Below, in pieces: positions 8,727 through 16,730 of a stretch of DNA of 64,000 nt. Where the stretch lies: contig UGGN01000001.1 of the NCBI GenBank assembly GCA_900450455.1, positions 124,001-188,000 of the forward strand, read 5' to 3'. The translations under genes and the position numbers were made by a program. The first letter of the stretch is position 1. The number at the start of each line of letters is the position of its first letter. The DNA is from [Eubacterium] infirmum. GTDB lineage: Bacteria; Bacillota; Clostridia; Peptostreptococcales; Anaerovoracaceae. Under the pieces are notes generated by a model. That model saw only the letters and a program-made list of their open reading frames with translations. It was not told where the DNA came from and ran no database searches.

Positions 8727-9890
8727 ATGGCTCTTAAGATTAGCATGTTATCAAAGCTGGAGACGACGAAGAATTTTAAGCTTGTTGCCGGTGCCGGTGG
8801 ACTTGAGAAGACCATAGATTGTACGGAAATCCTCGATTTCGAATTCGACGACGAGGGTCAAAACTATAGAAAGAAGAGGGCTTTCGATGGAAACAGTCTC
8901 GTTCTCACGAGCTTCATCTACGCAAAAGGAAGGCCGGAGCTGGTCGTTGATTCCATTAAAAAGCTGATTCGGTGTGATGTTCATGCACTTGCATATAAGC
9001 CGGTAGTGTTCAAAACACTTCCGAAAGAAGCTCTGGAAATCGCAGATGCACTTGATTTTCCTATATTTGTTTTCGAGAGCGATGTTTATATGGAGAATAT
9101 AATTCTTGAGATAAACAGTGCGAATCTGAAGGACCACAGCGAGTCTATCAAAAGTCTGATTCTCGAGTCGGTCATCAAAGGCAGCCGTGAGGAGACGCCT
9201 ATTATCAATCAAATAATGAATCAAAGATATTGCTATGCCTCAGCTCTTTGCATAGGAGTAGAAGATACTAAATCTATTGAGGAAAAGCTCAAGTTTTCAA
9301 TAGTTGGTCAGTATATAAAAAGGCATGTTTTCATAGGTCTTTATGATAAAAAGCTGATAATTGTCATAGCTCAGGAAGAAGATAACAGGGAAATCTTTAT
9401 AAATACAATCTACGAAATTGCTTCCTTTTACAACCTCAGTCTGGAGATGATAAGCGAAGCTCACAAAGGATGGAGCAGGATAGATTCAGATGTGGAAAGT
9501 GTCACCGATTTGATTAGAGAAGCATACTGGGCTGAAATTATTGCAAAAATTGAAGACGAAAAAGTTAAGTATTACGAAAATGTGGGTATATACAAGTTAA
9601 TTGCGCACCATTCAGGTGATAAAAAGATTTTAGATTTTGCCTATAACTATCTAAAACCGATACTTGAAGAGGGCGGTAAGGAGAATGAGCTTCTGCAAAC
9701 AGGCATAGCTTATGTCTTTGCCGGTGGCGATGTAAACCTAACGGCGGGCAAGCTTTTTTGTCATAAGAATACCATTAGGTATAGGATAAATAAGATCCAG
9801 GAAAAACTGGATCCGGTCGCAACCGAGGCGGATTTCTTTACAAATCTGACCACGGCGATTAAAATTTATTTGTTAAACCGTTATAGCTAA
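8727..9890 (+). CDS. PucR family transcriptional regulator
   Basis: A 387-residue protein with an N-terminal PucR ligand-sensing domain (about residues 5-130), a middle GGDEF-like region and a C-terminal helix-turn-helix of the PucR/CdaR type (GDVNLTAGKLFCHKNTIRYR, near 330-350). PucR proteins control purine, amino acid or sugar catabolism according to a metabolite. No catabolic genes adjoin it: it follows the phosphatase gene by three bases and precedes a rubredoxin gene. The target is unknown. Confidence 0.87.
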   Translation: MALKISMLSKLETTKNFKLVAGAGGLEKTIDCTEILDFEFDDEGQNYRKKRAFDGNSLVLTSFIYAKGRPELVVDSIKKLIRCDVHALAYKPVVFKTLPKEALEIADALDFPIFVFESDVYMENIILEINSANLKDHSESIKSLILESVIKGSREETPIINQIMNQRYCYASALCIGVEDTKSIEEKLKFSIVGQYIKRHVFIGLYDKKLIIVIAQEEDNREIFINTIYEIASFYNLSLEMISEAHKGWSRIDSDVESVTDLIREAYWAEIIAKIEDEKVKYYENVGIYKLIAHHSGDKKILDFAYNYLKPILEEGGKENELLQTGIAYVFAGGDVNLTAGKLFCHKNTIRYRINKIQEKLDPVATEADFFTNLTTAIKIYLLNRYS

Positions 9891-9933
9891 TGATAAATAT
9901 AAAGATAAAGTTTAAAACAAAAGGAGAAAAAAG

Positions 9934-10092
9934 ATGAAAGTATATGTATGTGGCGCATGTGGCTATGAGTATGATCCGGCAGTAGGTGATCCGGATAACG
10001 GTATCAAGCCGGGAACAGCATTTGAGGATCTTCCGGAGGATTGGGTATGTCCTATCTGCGGCATGGGCAAAGATGTTTTTGAAGAGAAATAA
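9934..10092 (+). CDS. Rubredoxin
   Basis: A 52-residue protein with the two iron-binding CxxCG-type knuckles of rubredoxin ([11 protein letters not shown] near the start and CPICGMGKD near the end) and the conserved [10 protein letters not shown] stretch. It binds one iron through four cysteines and passes electrons to oxidoreductases, often in oxygen or peroxide defence of anaerobes. AAAGGAG lies eight bases before ATG 9934. It has its own strong terminator, and an IS sits just beyond that. Confidence 0.95.
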   Translation: MKVYVCGACGYEYDPAVGDPDNGIKPGTAFEDLPEDWVCPICGMGKDVFEEK

Positions 10093-10122
10093 ATCTTAAG
10101 CTGAGTAGGATTATAAGTAATT

Positions 10123-10178
10123 AAAACTCCGCGCGAACCTTAAGCTGAAAACAGCTGGGTCCTGCGGAGTTTTTGTCT
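10123..10178 (+). terminator. Terminator after rubredoxin
   Basis: Long hairpin: AAAACTCCGC at 10123-10132 pairs with GCGGAGTTTT at 10164-10173, with an inner AGCTG/CAGCT stem, followed by T-rich sequence. Confidence 0.85.
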
Positions 10179-10190
10179 TTATATATGACA

Positions 10191-10198
10191 TAAATTTA
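10191..10198. repeat. Target-site duplication, left of IS copy 1
   Basis: TAAATTTA, repeated at 11543-11550 directly after the other end of the element. The 8-base target is itself a perfect palindrome. Confidence 0.92.
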
Positions 10199-11542
10199 GG
10201 GCTATAGGACAAAAAGTGTTGATGATTAATCCCAGTAAACCGGATAATTGCTCGAATGATGTAGCTCGCTCCATACAACTGCATCACCCCACATAGGAAT
10301 AGTATCTTCTAGTTGTTTCTTGGCAGTCATCTTCTTGTAAATATCATCTATGCTCTTGTTTGTAGGCATTGTTTTTAATATCTCAGAAGCAGAAAGCGGT
10401 TTTGGTGAGTGCATATAGCACCACCAAAAAACCGCTTTAATTCTTCTCTCAACAGATAACCCCCTATGGTTATGCAGCATCTCCCTAAGACAAGCATTTA
10501 CACCACCTTCAATTCGATTGTTTGTCGATGGAATTTTAAACTCAGCCCTTAATTCTTCATTAAGATACGTGAATAGAGTATTATCATTAAGTAGTCTTAG
10601 CATTGATTTTTCAGCCTTTATCAGTCTTTCATGCTTAGGTCTTATCTTTCCATTTTCATCATATGTTACTTCGCTTAAAAAACGTTTATGCTTGACAATC
10701 CAACCTGTAAAACGATCAACCCATATCTTTGAGTCTTCAATACTTTTAACATCAAACAAATCCCTTGCCAGTGCATAAAGCTCTAGCCCGGCTAAAGTAT
10801 TTGGTCTACTTGTTGTATATCTTTTAACCTGTGAAAACACGTGAAATACGCATCTTTGATGCTTTGTCTTTGGCCACTTTCTCTTAAGTGCTTTTCTAAA
10901 TCCTTTACCACCATCGGATACAACCACCTTAGGTTCTGCTATACGACTCATTAGAGCCTCCCAAGCTCCTGAATGCTCATATCTGCATACGTACCAACCT
11001 AATACATGTTCTTTGTCACAACATATCAAAATACACGATTTACGCGATAGATATATACCATCAAAATACAGTACATCTTTTGATTTTTCAATCTTTGGTG
11101 CCATAACCCATATATCCCAAAACTTGGAGGTTTTTCTTCTAAAAGTTCTTCCACCACCTGACATATTACTTTGTACTTCTTTACTGAATAACCAAGCCAA
11201 GAAATGCTGAAGCTGTTTAGTATCATTATCTATCTTTGGCGTAAACGCTAACTTACAAGACTTACAAAACCACCTTTGAGAGCCAGATTTTATCTTACCG
11301 TGTTTTATACATTTGCAATTACAAATTGGACAATTTACCTGCTTCATAATATATTCCTCCAAGAACTCTGATTCTAAGGAAGATATACCACGTTTTAACG
11401 TTGAAATTTGAATAGATTAGAAACTTTTTATCAACACTTTTTGTCCACCCTTAATCTTCTTTCAAAAAAGATTAAATCGCCATAGACATTGAATTCTCAA
11501 TGCGCATGGCGATTTTCATCAACACTTTTTGTCCTATAGCCC
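10199..11542 (-). mobile_element. IS256-superfamily (IS1249-like) insertion sequence, copy 1
   Basis: A complete 1344-bp element with perfect 27-bp inverted ends beginning GGGCTATAGGACAAAAAG, flanked by an 8-bp duplication (TAAATTTA). One intact transposase gene fills it, and its stop codon abuts the terminal repeat. An internal copy of 17 bases of the terminal repeat and two hairpins lie between the 5' end and the transposase. The encoded protein is identical to that of the copy at 15308-16651, which lies in the opposite orientation. It sits between the convergent rubredoxin and DUF2148 genes. IS1249-like assignment rests on the zinc-ribbon start and DDE layout and could be checked by database comparison. 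Confidence 0.93.
10226..11347 (-). CDS. Transposase, IS256 superfamily (IS1249-like), copy 1
   Basis: A 373-residue transposase starting with a zinc ribbon (CPICNCKC, then CKSCK) followed by a DDE/MULE-type catalytic region: the first Asp in YFDGIYL, the second in VVSDGGKG, and the later Glu in NNRIEGGVN. It cuts and joins the ends of the element. ATG 11347 is preferred over an in-frame TTG at 11362 because GGAGG lies eight bases before it. The frame is intact with no stop or frameshift, so the element may be active. Confidence 0.92.
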   Translation of the reverse strand: MKQVNCPICNCKCIKHGKIKSGSQRWFCKSCKLAFTPKIDNDTKQLQHFLAWLFSKEVQSNMSGGGRTFRRKTSKFWDIWVMAPKIEKSKDVLYFDGIYLSRKSCILICCDKEHVLGWYVCRYEHSGAWEALMSRIAEPKVVVSDGGKGFRKALKRKWPKTKHQRCVFHVFSQVKRYTTSRPNTLAGLELYALARDLFDVKSIEDSKIWVDRFTGWIVKHKRFLSEVTYDENGKIRPKHERLIKAEKSMLRLLNDNTLFTYLNEELRAEFKIPSTNNRIEGGVNACLREMLHNHRGLSVERRIKAVFWWCYMHSPKPLSASEILKTMPTNKSIDDIYKKMTAKKQLEDTIPMWGDAVVWSELHHSSNYPVYWD

Positions 11543-11550
11543 TAAATTTA
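11543..11550. repeat. Target-site duplication, right of IS copy 1
   Basis: Second copy of TAAATTTA, matching 10191-10198. Confidence 0.92.
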
Positions 11551-11623
11551 TAGATAATCGCGGGTGGACCGGGGCTCAATTTGCCGGTAGGGCACAGCTG
11601 TGACAGAGCGAAAATACTAACAG

Positions 11624-12172
11624 CTACAACAGTACTGAGCTTGGAGCTCTGTCGAAGTAGTTGCTCTTCGCACCCGTAGATAGAGGAATTCCGTAGCAGA
11701 GCTTGACATTATCTGCGAAGAGCTTGAGTCTCAGCGCTGAGCGGCCGATGGAGTACATGACGCGGTTGTCGATTCGGTTATCGGCCGCAAGTGCCACGGC
11801 AGATCCGATGGCAATACCGAGGTCCGTGGCACTGAATGAGCAACAGGCATCAGCCTTGCTCATTTCAGCGCAGTTCTCAAAACCGCACATGCCGCAATGT
11901 GGAACGCCGCTGGCTGTTCCCTTAGCGGCAATCAGAACGACGCAGTGACTATTTCTGATGTTGTCTGCATCGCGACAGAAGAAATCCAAATCGTATTCCT
12001 TGCCGGCAAGTTCCATTTCCATTGCTAAAGGCTCTATATCATCACCTGAAATAATTAGGGTTCTAATCTTGTCGAGTCCATTTGCCTTTGGAGCGGTGTG
12101 AGCAGCAGCACACATAGCATCGGCGACTCTAAAAGCCGCTTCCCTTTCGGCATCCTTCATATTTTTAATCAT
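11624..12172 (-). CDS. DUF2148 ferredoxin-domain protein
   Basis: A 182-residue protein of the DUF2148 family, described as an uncharacterised ferredoxin-like domain. A cysteine cluster HCGMCGFENCAEM, with a further Cys-Cys pair at ADACCSF, could hold an iron-sulfur cluster. The rest is alanine-rich with a predicted helical core. ATG 12172 is preceded by AAGGAGA eight bases upstream. It is divergent from the nucleotidyltransferase gene and transcribed towards IS copy 1, which inserted about 75 bases beyond its stop without damaging it. Function is unknown. Confidence 0.85.
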   Translation of the reverse strand: MIKNMKDAEREAAFRVADAMCAAAHTAPKANGLDKIRTLIISGDDIEPLAMEMELAGKEYDLDFFCRDADNIRNSHCVVLIAAKGTASGVPHCGMCGFENCAEMSKADACCSFSATDLGIAIGSAVALAADNRIDNRVMYSIGRSALRLKLFADNVKLCYGIPLSTGAKSNYFDRAPSSVLL

Positions 12173-12187
12173 AGATATCAGTCTCCT

Positions 12188-12215
12188 TTGAGATTATTAT
12201 ATCATATGATATAAT
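12188..12215 (+). promoter_or_regulatory. Divergent promoter with 20-bp perfect palindrome
   Basis: A perfect 20-base palindrome at 12196-12215 (arms ATTATATCAT and ATGATATAAT) places a TATAAT box on each strand between the DUF2148 gene and the nucleotidyltransferase gene. For the plus strand, TTGAGA at 12188-12193 is 16 bases from TATAAT at 12210-12215. The palindrome could also be an operator. Confidence 0.55.
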
Positions 12216-12253
12216 TTAAATACTATTGTTTGAATCAAGAGGAGAGGTAAATT

Positions 12254-13195
12254 ATGAGTATTTCTACAAAGAAGATAGATAAGCCCGCTCTTATAGTAAT
12301 GGCAGCAGGTATGGGAAGCAGGTATGGAGGGCTAAAGCAGATAGATCCTATAAGCGATGAGGGAGAGATAATTTTAGACTTTTCTCTTTATGATGCTATG
12401 ATGGCAGGTTTTGAGGAGATTGTCTTCATAATCAAAAAGGAGAATGAGCAGGACTTCCGAGCTTTGATAGATGAGAGAAGCGGAAAACACCTGAACATCC
12501 ATTATGCATTTCAGGATATAGCGGATATACCTGAGGGCTGTAAGATTCCCGAAGGACGCGAAAAGCCTTGGGGAACGGGACATGCGGTACTCGCAGCACG
12601 TAAGCTGATTGATGCACCTTTTGCCGTTATAAATGCAGACGACTACTATGGTGCGGGAGCATTCCAGTCCATGTATGACTTTCTTGACAAGGCAAAGGAT
12701 GACGATAAGTATAGATATTCCATGGTCGGCTACAGACTGGATAAGACTTTGACGGAAAACGGCCATGTGGCGAGGGGTATTTGCACTGTTGATGATAAAA
12801 ATAATCTGGTGTCTGTCGTTGAAAGAACAAAGATTATGAGAAAAGGCGATGCAGTTGCATTTACCGAGGATGACGGGGAAACTTGGACAGAGGTCGCAGG
12901 TGACACTATTGTTTCGATGAATTTCTGGGGCTTCACAAAGTCGATGATGAACGAACTGGATAAGAAATTTCCGAGATTTTTTGAAACGAGCGTAGTTGAA
13001 AATCCGCTAAAGGGAGAGTACTTTCTTCCGGGTGTGGTATCTGAGCTTTTGGCTGAGAATAAAGCTACGGTCAAGGTTTTGACTTCACAGGACAAATGGT
13101 ATGGGGTGACATATAAAGAGGATAAGCAGGGCGTTGTCAACGCGCTTCGTTCAATGAAGGACAAGGGTCTCTATCCGGAGATACTATGGAAATAG
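12254..13195 (+). CDS. Sugar-phosphate nucleotidyltransferase
   Basis: A 313-residue enzyme with the N-terminal nucleotide-binding signature AAGMGSRYGGLKQ of the NTP_transferase family, followed by the metal-site region VINADDYYG near residue 125. It should join a nucleoside triphosphate to a sugar-1-phosphate to make an activated sugar for cell-surface polymers; sugar and nucleotide cannot be told from sequence. GAGGAGAG lies upstream of ATG 12254. The gene for a CWB2 surface protein begins eight bases after its stop, suggesting a shared message and a wall-related role. Confidence 0.85.
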   Translation: MSISTKKIDKPALIVMAAGMGSRYGGLKQIDPISDEGEIILDFSLYDAMMAGFEEIVFIIKKENEQDFRALIDERSGKHLNIHYAFQDIADIPEGCKIPEGREKPWGTGHAVLAARKLIDAPFAVINADDYYGAGAFQSMYDFLDKAKDDDKYRYSMVGYRLDKTLTENGHVARGICTVDDKNNLVSVVERTKIMRKGDAVAFTEDDGETWTEVAGDTIVSMNFWGFTKSMMNELDKKFPRFFETSVVENPLKGEYFLPGVVSELLAENKATVKVLTSQDKWYGVTYKEDKQGVVNALRSMKDKGLYPEILWK

Positions 13196-13203
13196 GAGAA
13201 CAG

Positions 13204-15228
13204 ATGAATAAAAAAATTACTAAGAGAGTTATTTTGGCTTTGGCATGTCTGGTATTCGCTTTTATGCCGGTAGCTTCTGCTATGGCACAGTCAAAGGTTA
13301 ATATAAGTTTATCAGCAAGCTACGATGAAAATGAACATACTTTAGGACTGGCGCTTGAAAATGCGAAAGGCGAGCTAGCTGCAGCAGAGGAAAACGAAAG
13401 ACAGGTAAGATCTGAGAACGGAAATGCCAACTATGCAGAGGAAATAAGGGCTGAACTTAAACGTTTAAAGGAAGCTAAAGCATATGTAATAAAGTATTTT
13501 TTGGAGAACAGAAGTAATCAATACGAGAGTGCATTGACGATTGAGAAGCTTATAAAATTTATCGATACAGAGCCTGCCTTGGCAGCGTTAAATCTTACTG
13601 AGGCTGATAAAGCAAAGGTTAAAGCTCTTGTAGAGGAGGCGCTTTCCTTTGAGAATATCAACAGATCAATCGAGTTAATTAAGACAGCAAACGATCTCAG
13701 AACAAATCCGGATTTAAGACCATATAATTCGGCTTCAGCTGTCAATCCCCAGCTACCGGGGATACCAAACGGAGAGCTTAAGGTATCTGTAGATTTAATG
13801 ATGTTCTCTGCGGTGAGCAATGCAGTATTTACTGTTATGTACGAAAAAAATGGAAGAATTAACCACGATTATTTCATGGCTTTAATCTCTTCTAAGTACG
13901 CATTTATGTCAGAGATATTCAATTCGGGATCCGGCGAAAACTTGGCGCTTATGTATAGTGATCCTTTCAACTTTTGGTTCGACTATGAGAGACAGAAGTA
14001 TGTAAATGGTACATATGGTTCAGAATATGAGATAGCACATTATAAATCCTTAATGAACGGCACGCATAAAATTACAGGACTTACGGTGAATAATCTCAGA
14101 AAAGGCTCACCTTCAAGCGAACAGTGTTTTGGAAGAGACGATGCCAATAAAAGCTATCTCACCATTGAGAGTTTTAGGGAAGAGATTAGAAAGCGTGAAA
14201 ATGAGATAGATCAGGAAATAGCAAAAAAAGAAGCGGAGCTGCGCAATGCCGAAAACAGCGATAATAATGCGGCAATAAAAGAGGCCGTCCAAAAAACGAA
14301 TGCCGCAAGAGAGAAGTTGAAACAAGCTCAGGCAGCGTATGATGCTAACAAGCAGATAAGGCTTGCAGGCAGCGATAGATATGAGACGGCATATGCCGTA
14401 GCTGAGCAGATGAAACTAAATAAGGGCAAAGAAAAGTTCGATAACATAGTAGTTGCGTCCGGAGAAAATTATCCGGATGCACTCTCAGGAAACTATCTAG
14501 CGTTCAGAAAAAAAGCACCTATGCTTTTGACAAACCAATACGAAGTGGATAACACTGCTGAGTATATAAAGAATAGTATTGAACCTAATGGTACAGTATA
14601 TATTTTAGGACAGACAAGCGCTGTTCCAGCAAGCTTAGAGCAGAAGCTTCAAGGGATTAATATTAAGAGAATTGGAGGTTCTGATAGATTTGAAACTAAT
14701 CTTTTGATTCTAAAGGAAGCGAGAGTGCATGGTGAAGAGCTTATCGTATGCTCAGGTTTAAACTTCCCGGATGCGGTTTCGGCTTCTGCAGCAAATAAAC
14801 CTATTTTGCTAGCTGATGATAAACTCAGCGCAAGTCAAAAGAACTATCTTTCAACAATAGACCCACTAAAGGTATACTTTATTGGAGGAGATAAGGCAGT
14901 TCCAAAGACGGTACGCGACGAATTCACAGGGGATACGGTAAGACTTGCAGGATCAGATAGATTCGAGACATCAAGACTAATTGCAGAAAATCTTTTCCTA
15001 AGTCATCCAGATAGAGTTATATTAGCTTCGGGACTTAACTTCCCAGACGCCCTTGTAGGCGGAGCTTTCAATCAGGACATCGGAGTTCCAGTTCTACTTG
15101 TGGGACCAGATTTTGCAGATGCTTATAATGCGAAAAAATTTGTTTCAGAAAATGGAACTAAGAGTTTGATTTTACTAGGTGGAAAGCTCTCAATCAGCGA
15201 TGAAATAGCAAATTATATAAGAGGCTAG
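13204..15228 (+). CDS. Secreted cell wall-binding repeat 2 (CWB2) protein
   Basis: A 674-residue secreted protein. A signal peptide covers the first 28 residues (KKITKR, then a hydrophobic stretch ending SAMAQ). The middle, about 35-375, has no recognised enzyme motif and ends in a charged predicted coiled coil. Three CWB2 repeats close the protein, starting near 384, 488 and 578, each with the (A/G)GSDR(Y/F)ET core and ASG.N(Y/F)PDAL stretch. In Clostridioides difficile three such repeats attach proteins non-covalently to an anionic wall polymer. ATG 13204 is chosen because AGGAG lies eight bases before it. The N-terminal function is unknown; adhesion or S-layer-like roles are possible. Confidence 0.9.
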   Translation: MNKKITKRVILALACLVFAFMPVASAMAQSKVNISLSASYDENEHTLGLALENAKGELAAAEENERQVRSENGNANYAEEIRAELKRLKEAKAYVIKYFLENRSNQYESALTIEKLIKFIDTEPALAALNLTEADKAKVKALVEEALSFENINRSIELIKTANDLRTNPDLRPYNSASAVNPQLPGIPNGELKVSVDLMMFSAVSNAVFTVMYEKNGRINHDYFMALISSKYAFMSEIFNSGSGENLALMYSDPFNFWFDYERQKYVNGTYGSEYEIAHYKSLMNGTHKITGLTVNNLRKGSPSSEQCFGRDDANKSYLTIESFREEIRKRENEIDQEIAKKEAELRNAENSDNNAAIKEAVQKTNAAREKLKQAQAAYDANKQIRLAGSDRYETAYAVAEQMKLNKGKEKFDNIVVASGENYPDALSGNYLAFRKKAPMLLTNQYEVDNTAEYIKNSIEPNGTVYILGQTSAVPASLEQKLQGINIKRIGGSDRFETNLLILKEARVHGEELIVCSGLNFPDAVSASAANKPILLADDKLSASQKNYLSTIDPLKVYFIGGDKAVPKTVRDEFTGDTVRLAGSDRFETSRLIAENLFLSHPDRVILASGLNFPDALVGGAFNQDIGVPVLLVGPDFADAYNAKKFVSENGTKSLILLGGKLSISDEIANYIRG

Positions 15229-15270
15229 TTGGTAAAGATAATATAAATTTAATCAATATAGGCAAAGTAG

Positions 15271-15305
15271 AAGGATGCTATCTATTACGAATAGCATCCT
15301 TTTTT
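15271..15305 (+). terminator. Terminator after CWB2 protein gene, split by IS copy 2
   Basis: AAGGATGCTAT at 15271-15281 pairs perfectly with ATAGCATCCTT at 15291-15301, followed by T6. The IS target duplication (15300-15307) lies in the T tract, so the insertion hit the terminator itself while leaving a working copy. Confidence 0.9.
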
Positions 15306-15307
15306 GT
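15300..15307. repeat. Target-site duplication, left of IS copy 2
   Basis: TTTTTTGT, repeated at 16652-16659. It differs from the duplication of copy 1. Confidence 0.92.
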
Positions 15308-16651
15308 GGGCTATAGGACAAAAAGTGTTGATGAAAATCGCCATGCGCATTGAGAATTCAATGTCTATGGCGATTTAATCTTTTTTGAAAGAAGATTAAG
15401 GGTGGACAAAAAGTGTTGATAAAAAGTTTCTAATCTATTCAAATTTCAACGTTAAAACGTGGTATATCTTCCTTAGAATCAGAGTTCTTGGAGGAATATA
15501 TTATGAAGCAGGTAAATTGTCCAATTTGTAATTGCAAATGTATAAAACACGGTAAGATAAAATCTGGCTCTCAAAGGTGGTTTTGTAAGTCTTGTAAGTT
15601 AGCGTTTACGCCAAAGATAGATAATGATACTAAACAGCTTCAGCATTTCTTGGCTTGGTTATTCAGTAAAGAAGTACAAAGTAATATGTCAGGTGGTGGA
15701 AGAACTTTTAGAAGAAAAACCTCCAAGTTTTGGGATATATGGGTTATGGCACCAAAGATTGAAAAATCAAAAGATGTACTGTATTTTGATGGTATATATC
15801 TATCGCGTAAATCGTGTATTTTGATATGTTGTGACAAAGAACATGTATTAGGTTGGTACGTATGCAGATATGAGCATTCAGGAGCTTGGGAGGCTCTAAT
15901 GAGTCGTATAGCAGAACCTAAGGTGGTTGTATCCGATGGTGGTAAAGGATTTAGAAAAGCACTTAAGAGAAAGTGGCCAAAGACAAAGCATCAAAGATGC
16001 GTATTTCACGTGTTTTCACAGGTTAAAAGATATACAACAAGTAGACCAAATACTTTAGCCGGGCTAGAGCTTTATGCACTGGCAAGGGATTTGTTTGATG
16101 TTAAAAGTATTGAAGACTCAAAGATATGGGTTGATCGTTTTACAGGTTGGATTGTCAAGCATAAACGTTTTTTAAGCGAAGTAACATATGATGAAAATGG
16201 AAAGATAAGACCTAAGCATGAAAGACTGATAAAGGCTGAAAAATCAATGCTAAGACTACTTAATGATAATACTCTATTCACGTATCTTAATGAAGAATTA
16301 AGGGCTGAGTTTAAAATTCCATCGACAAACAATCGAATTGAAGGTGGTGTAAATGCTTGTCTTAGGGAGATGCTGCATAACCATAGGGGGTTATCTGTTG
16401 AGAGAAGAATTAAAGCGGTTTTTTGGTGGTGCTATATGCACTCACCAAAACCGCTTTCTGCTTCTGAGATATTAAAAACAATGCCTACAAACAAGAGCAT
16501 AGATGATATTTACAAGAAGATGACTGCCAAGAAACAACTAGAAGATACTATTCCTATGTGGGGTGATGCAGTTGTATGGAGCGAGCTACATCATTCGAGC
16601 AATTATCCGGTTTACTGGGATTAATCATCAACACTTTTTGTCCTATAGCCC
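15308..16651 (+). mobile_element. IS256-superfamily (IS1249-like) insertion sequence, copy 2
   Basis: The same 1344-bp element as at 10199-11542, in the opposite orientation. Inverted ends are at 15308-15334 and 16625-16651. A hairpin (AAATCGCCAT at 15335-15344 with ATGGCGATTT at 15367-15376, followed by T-rich sequence), a second hairpin (15375-15399) and a 17-base subterminal copy of the end (15404-15420) precede the transposase. The first hairpin looks like a terminator blocking transcription that enters from outside. Confidence 0.93.
15503..16624 (+). CDS. Transposase, IS256 superfamily (IS1249-like), copy 2
   Basis: A 373-residue transposase identical at the protein level to copy 1, with the same N-terminal zinc ribbon and DDE-type residues. 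ATG 15503 has GGAGG eight bases upstream; the TTG at 15488 overlaps this site and is not the start. The stop codon directly touches the terminal repeat. Identity of the two copies points to recent transposition or gene conversion. Confidence 0.92.
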   Translation: MKQVNCPICNCKCIKHGKIKSGSQRWFCKSCKLAFTPKIDNDTKQLQHFLAWLFSKEVQSNMSGGGRTFRRKTSKFWDIWVMAPKIEKSKDVLYFDGIYLSRKSCILICCDKEHVLGWYVCRYEHSGAWEALMSRIAEPKVVVSDGGKGFRKALKRKWPKTKHQRCVFHVFSQVKRYTTSRPNTLAGLELYALARDLFDVKSIEDSKIWVDRFTGWIVKHKRFLSEVTYDENGKIRPKHERLIKAEKSMLRLLNDNTLFTYLNEELRAEFKIPSTNNRIEGGVNACLREMLHNHRGLSVERRIKAVFWWCYMHSPKPLSASEILKTMPTNKSIDDIYKKMTAKKQLEDTIPMWGDAVVWSELHHSSNYPVYWD

Positions 16652-16659
16652 TTTTTTGT
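16652..16659. repeat. Target-site duplication, right of IS copy 2
   Basis: Second copy of TTTTTTGT, matching 15300-15307. Confidence 0.92.
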
Positions 16660-16663
16660 GCAA

Positions 16664-16721
16664 TAAAAAACTCCGAACTGGCAATAGGTATTAAGAATTT
16701 TAGCACCTACCAGTGCAGAGT
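16664..16721 (-). terminator. Probable terminator after acyltransferase-3 gene
   Basis: On the minus strand an imperfect long stem (ACTC.GCACTGGTAGGT against ACCTATTGCCAGT.CGGAGT) is followed by a run of T. Confidence 0.5.
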
Positions 16722-16730
16722 ATTCAAATT

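Noticed and set aside
12730..13164. Minus-strand open frame of 144 codons
   Set aside because: Antisense shadow of the nucleotidyltransferase gene, whose motifs are intact; the frame has no ribosome binding site or domain.
10191..16659. Composite transposon made of the two IS copies and the genes between
   Set aside because: The outer flanks do not form one shared target duplication; each IS has its own, so the two inserted independently.
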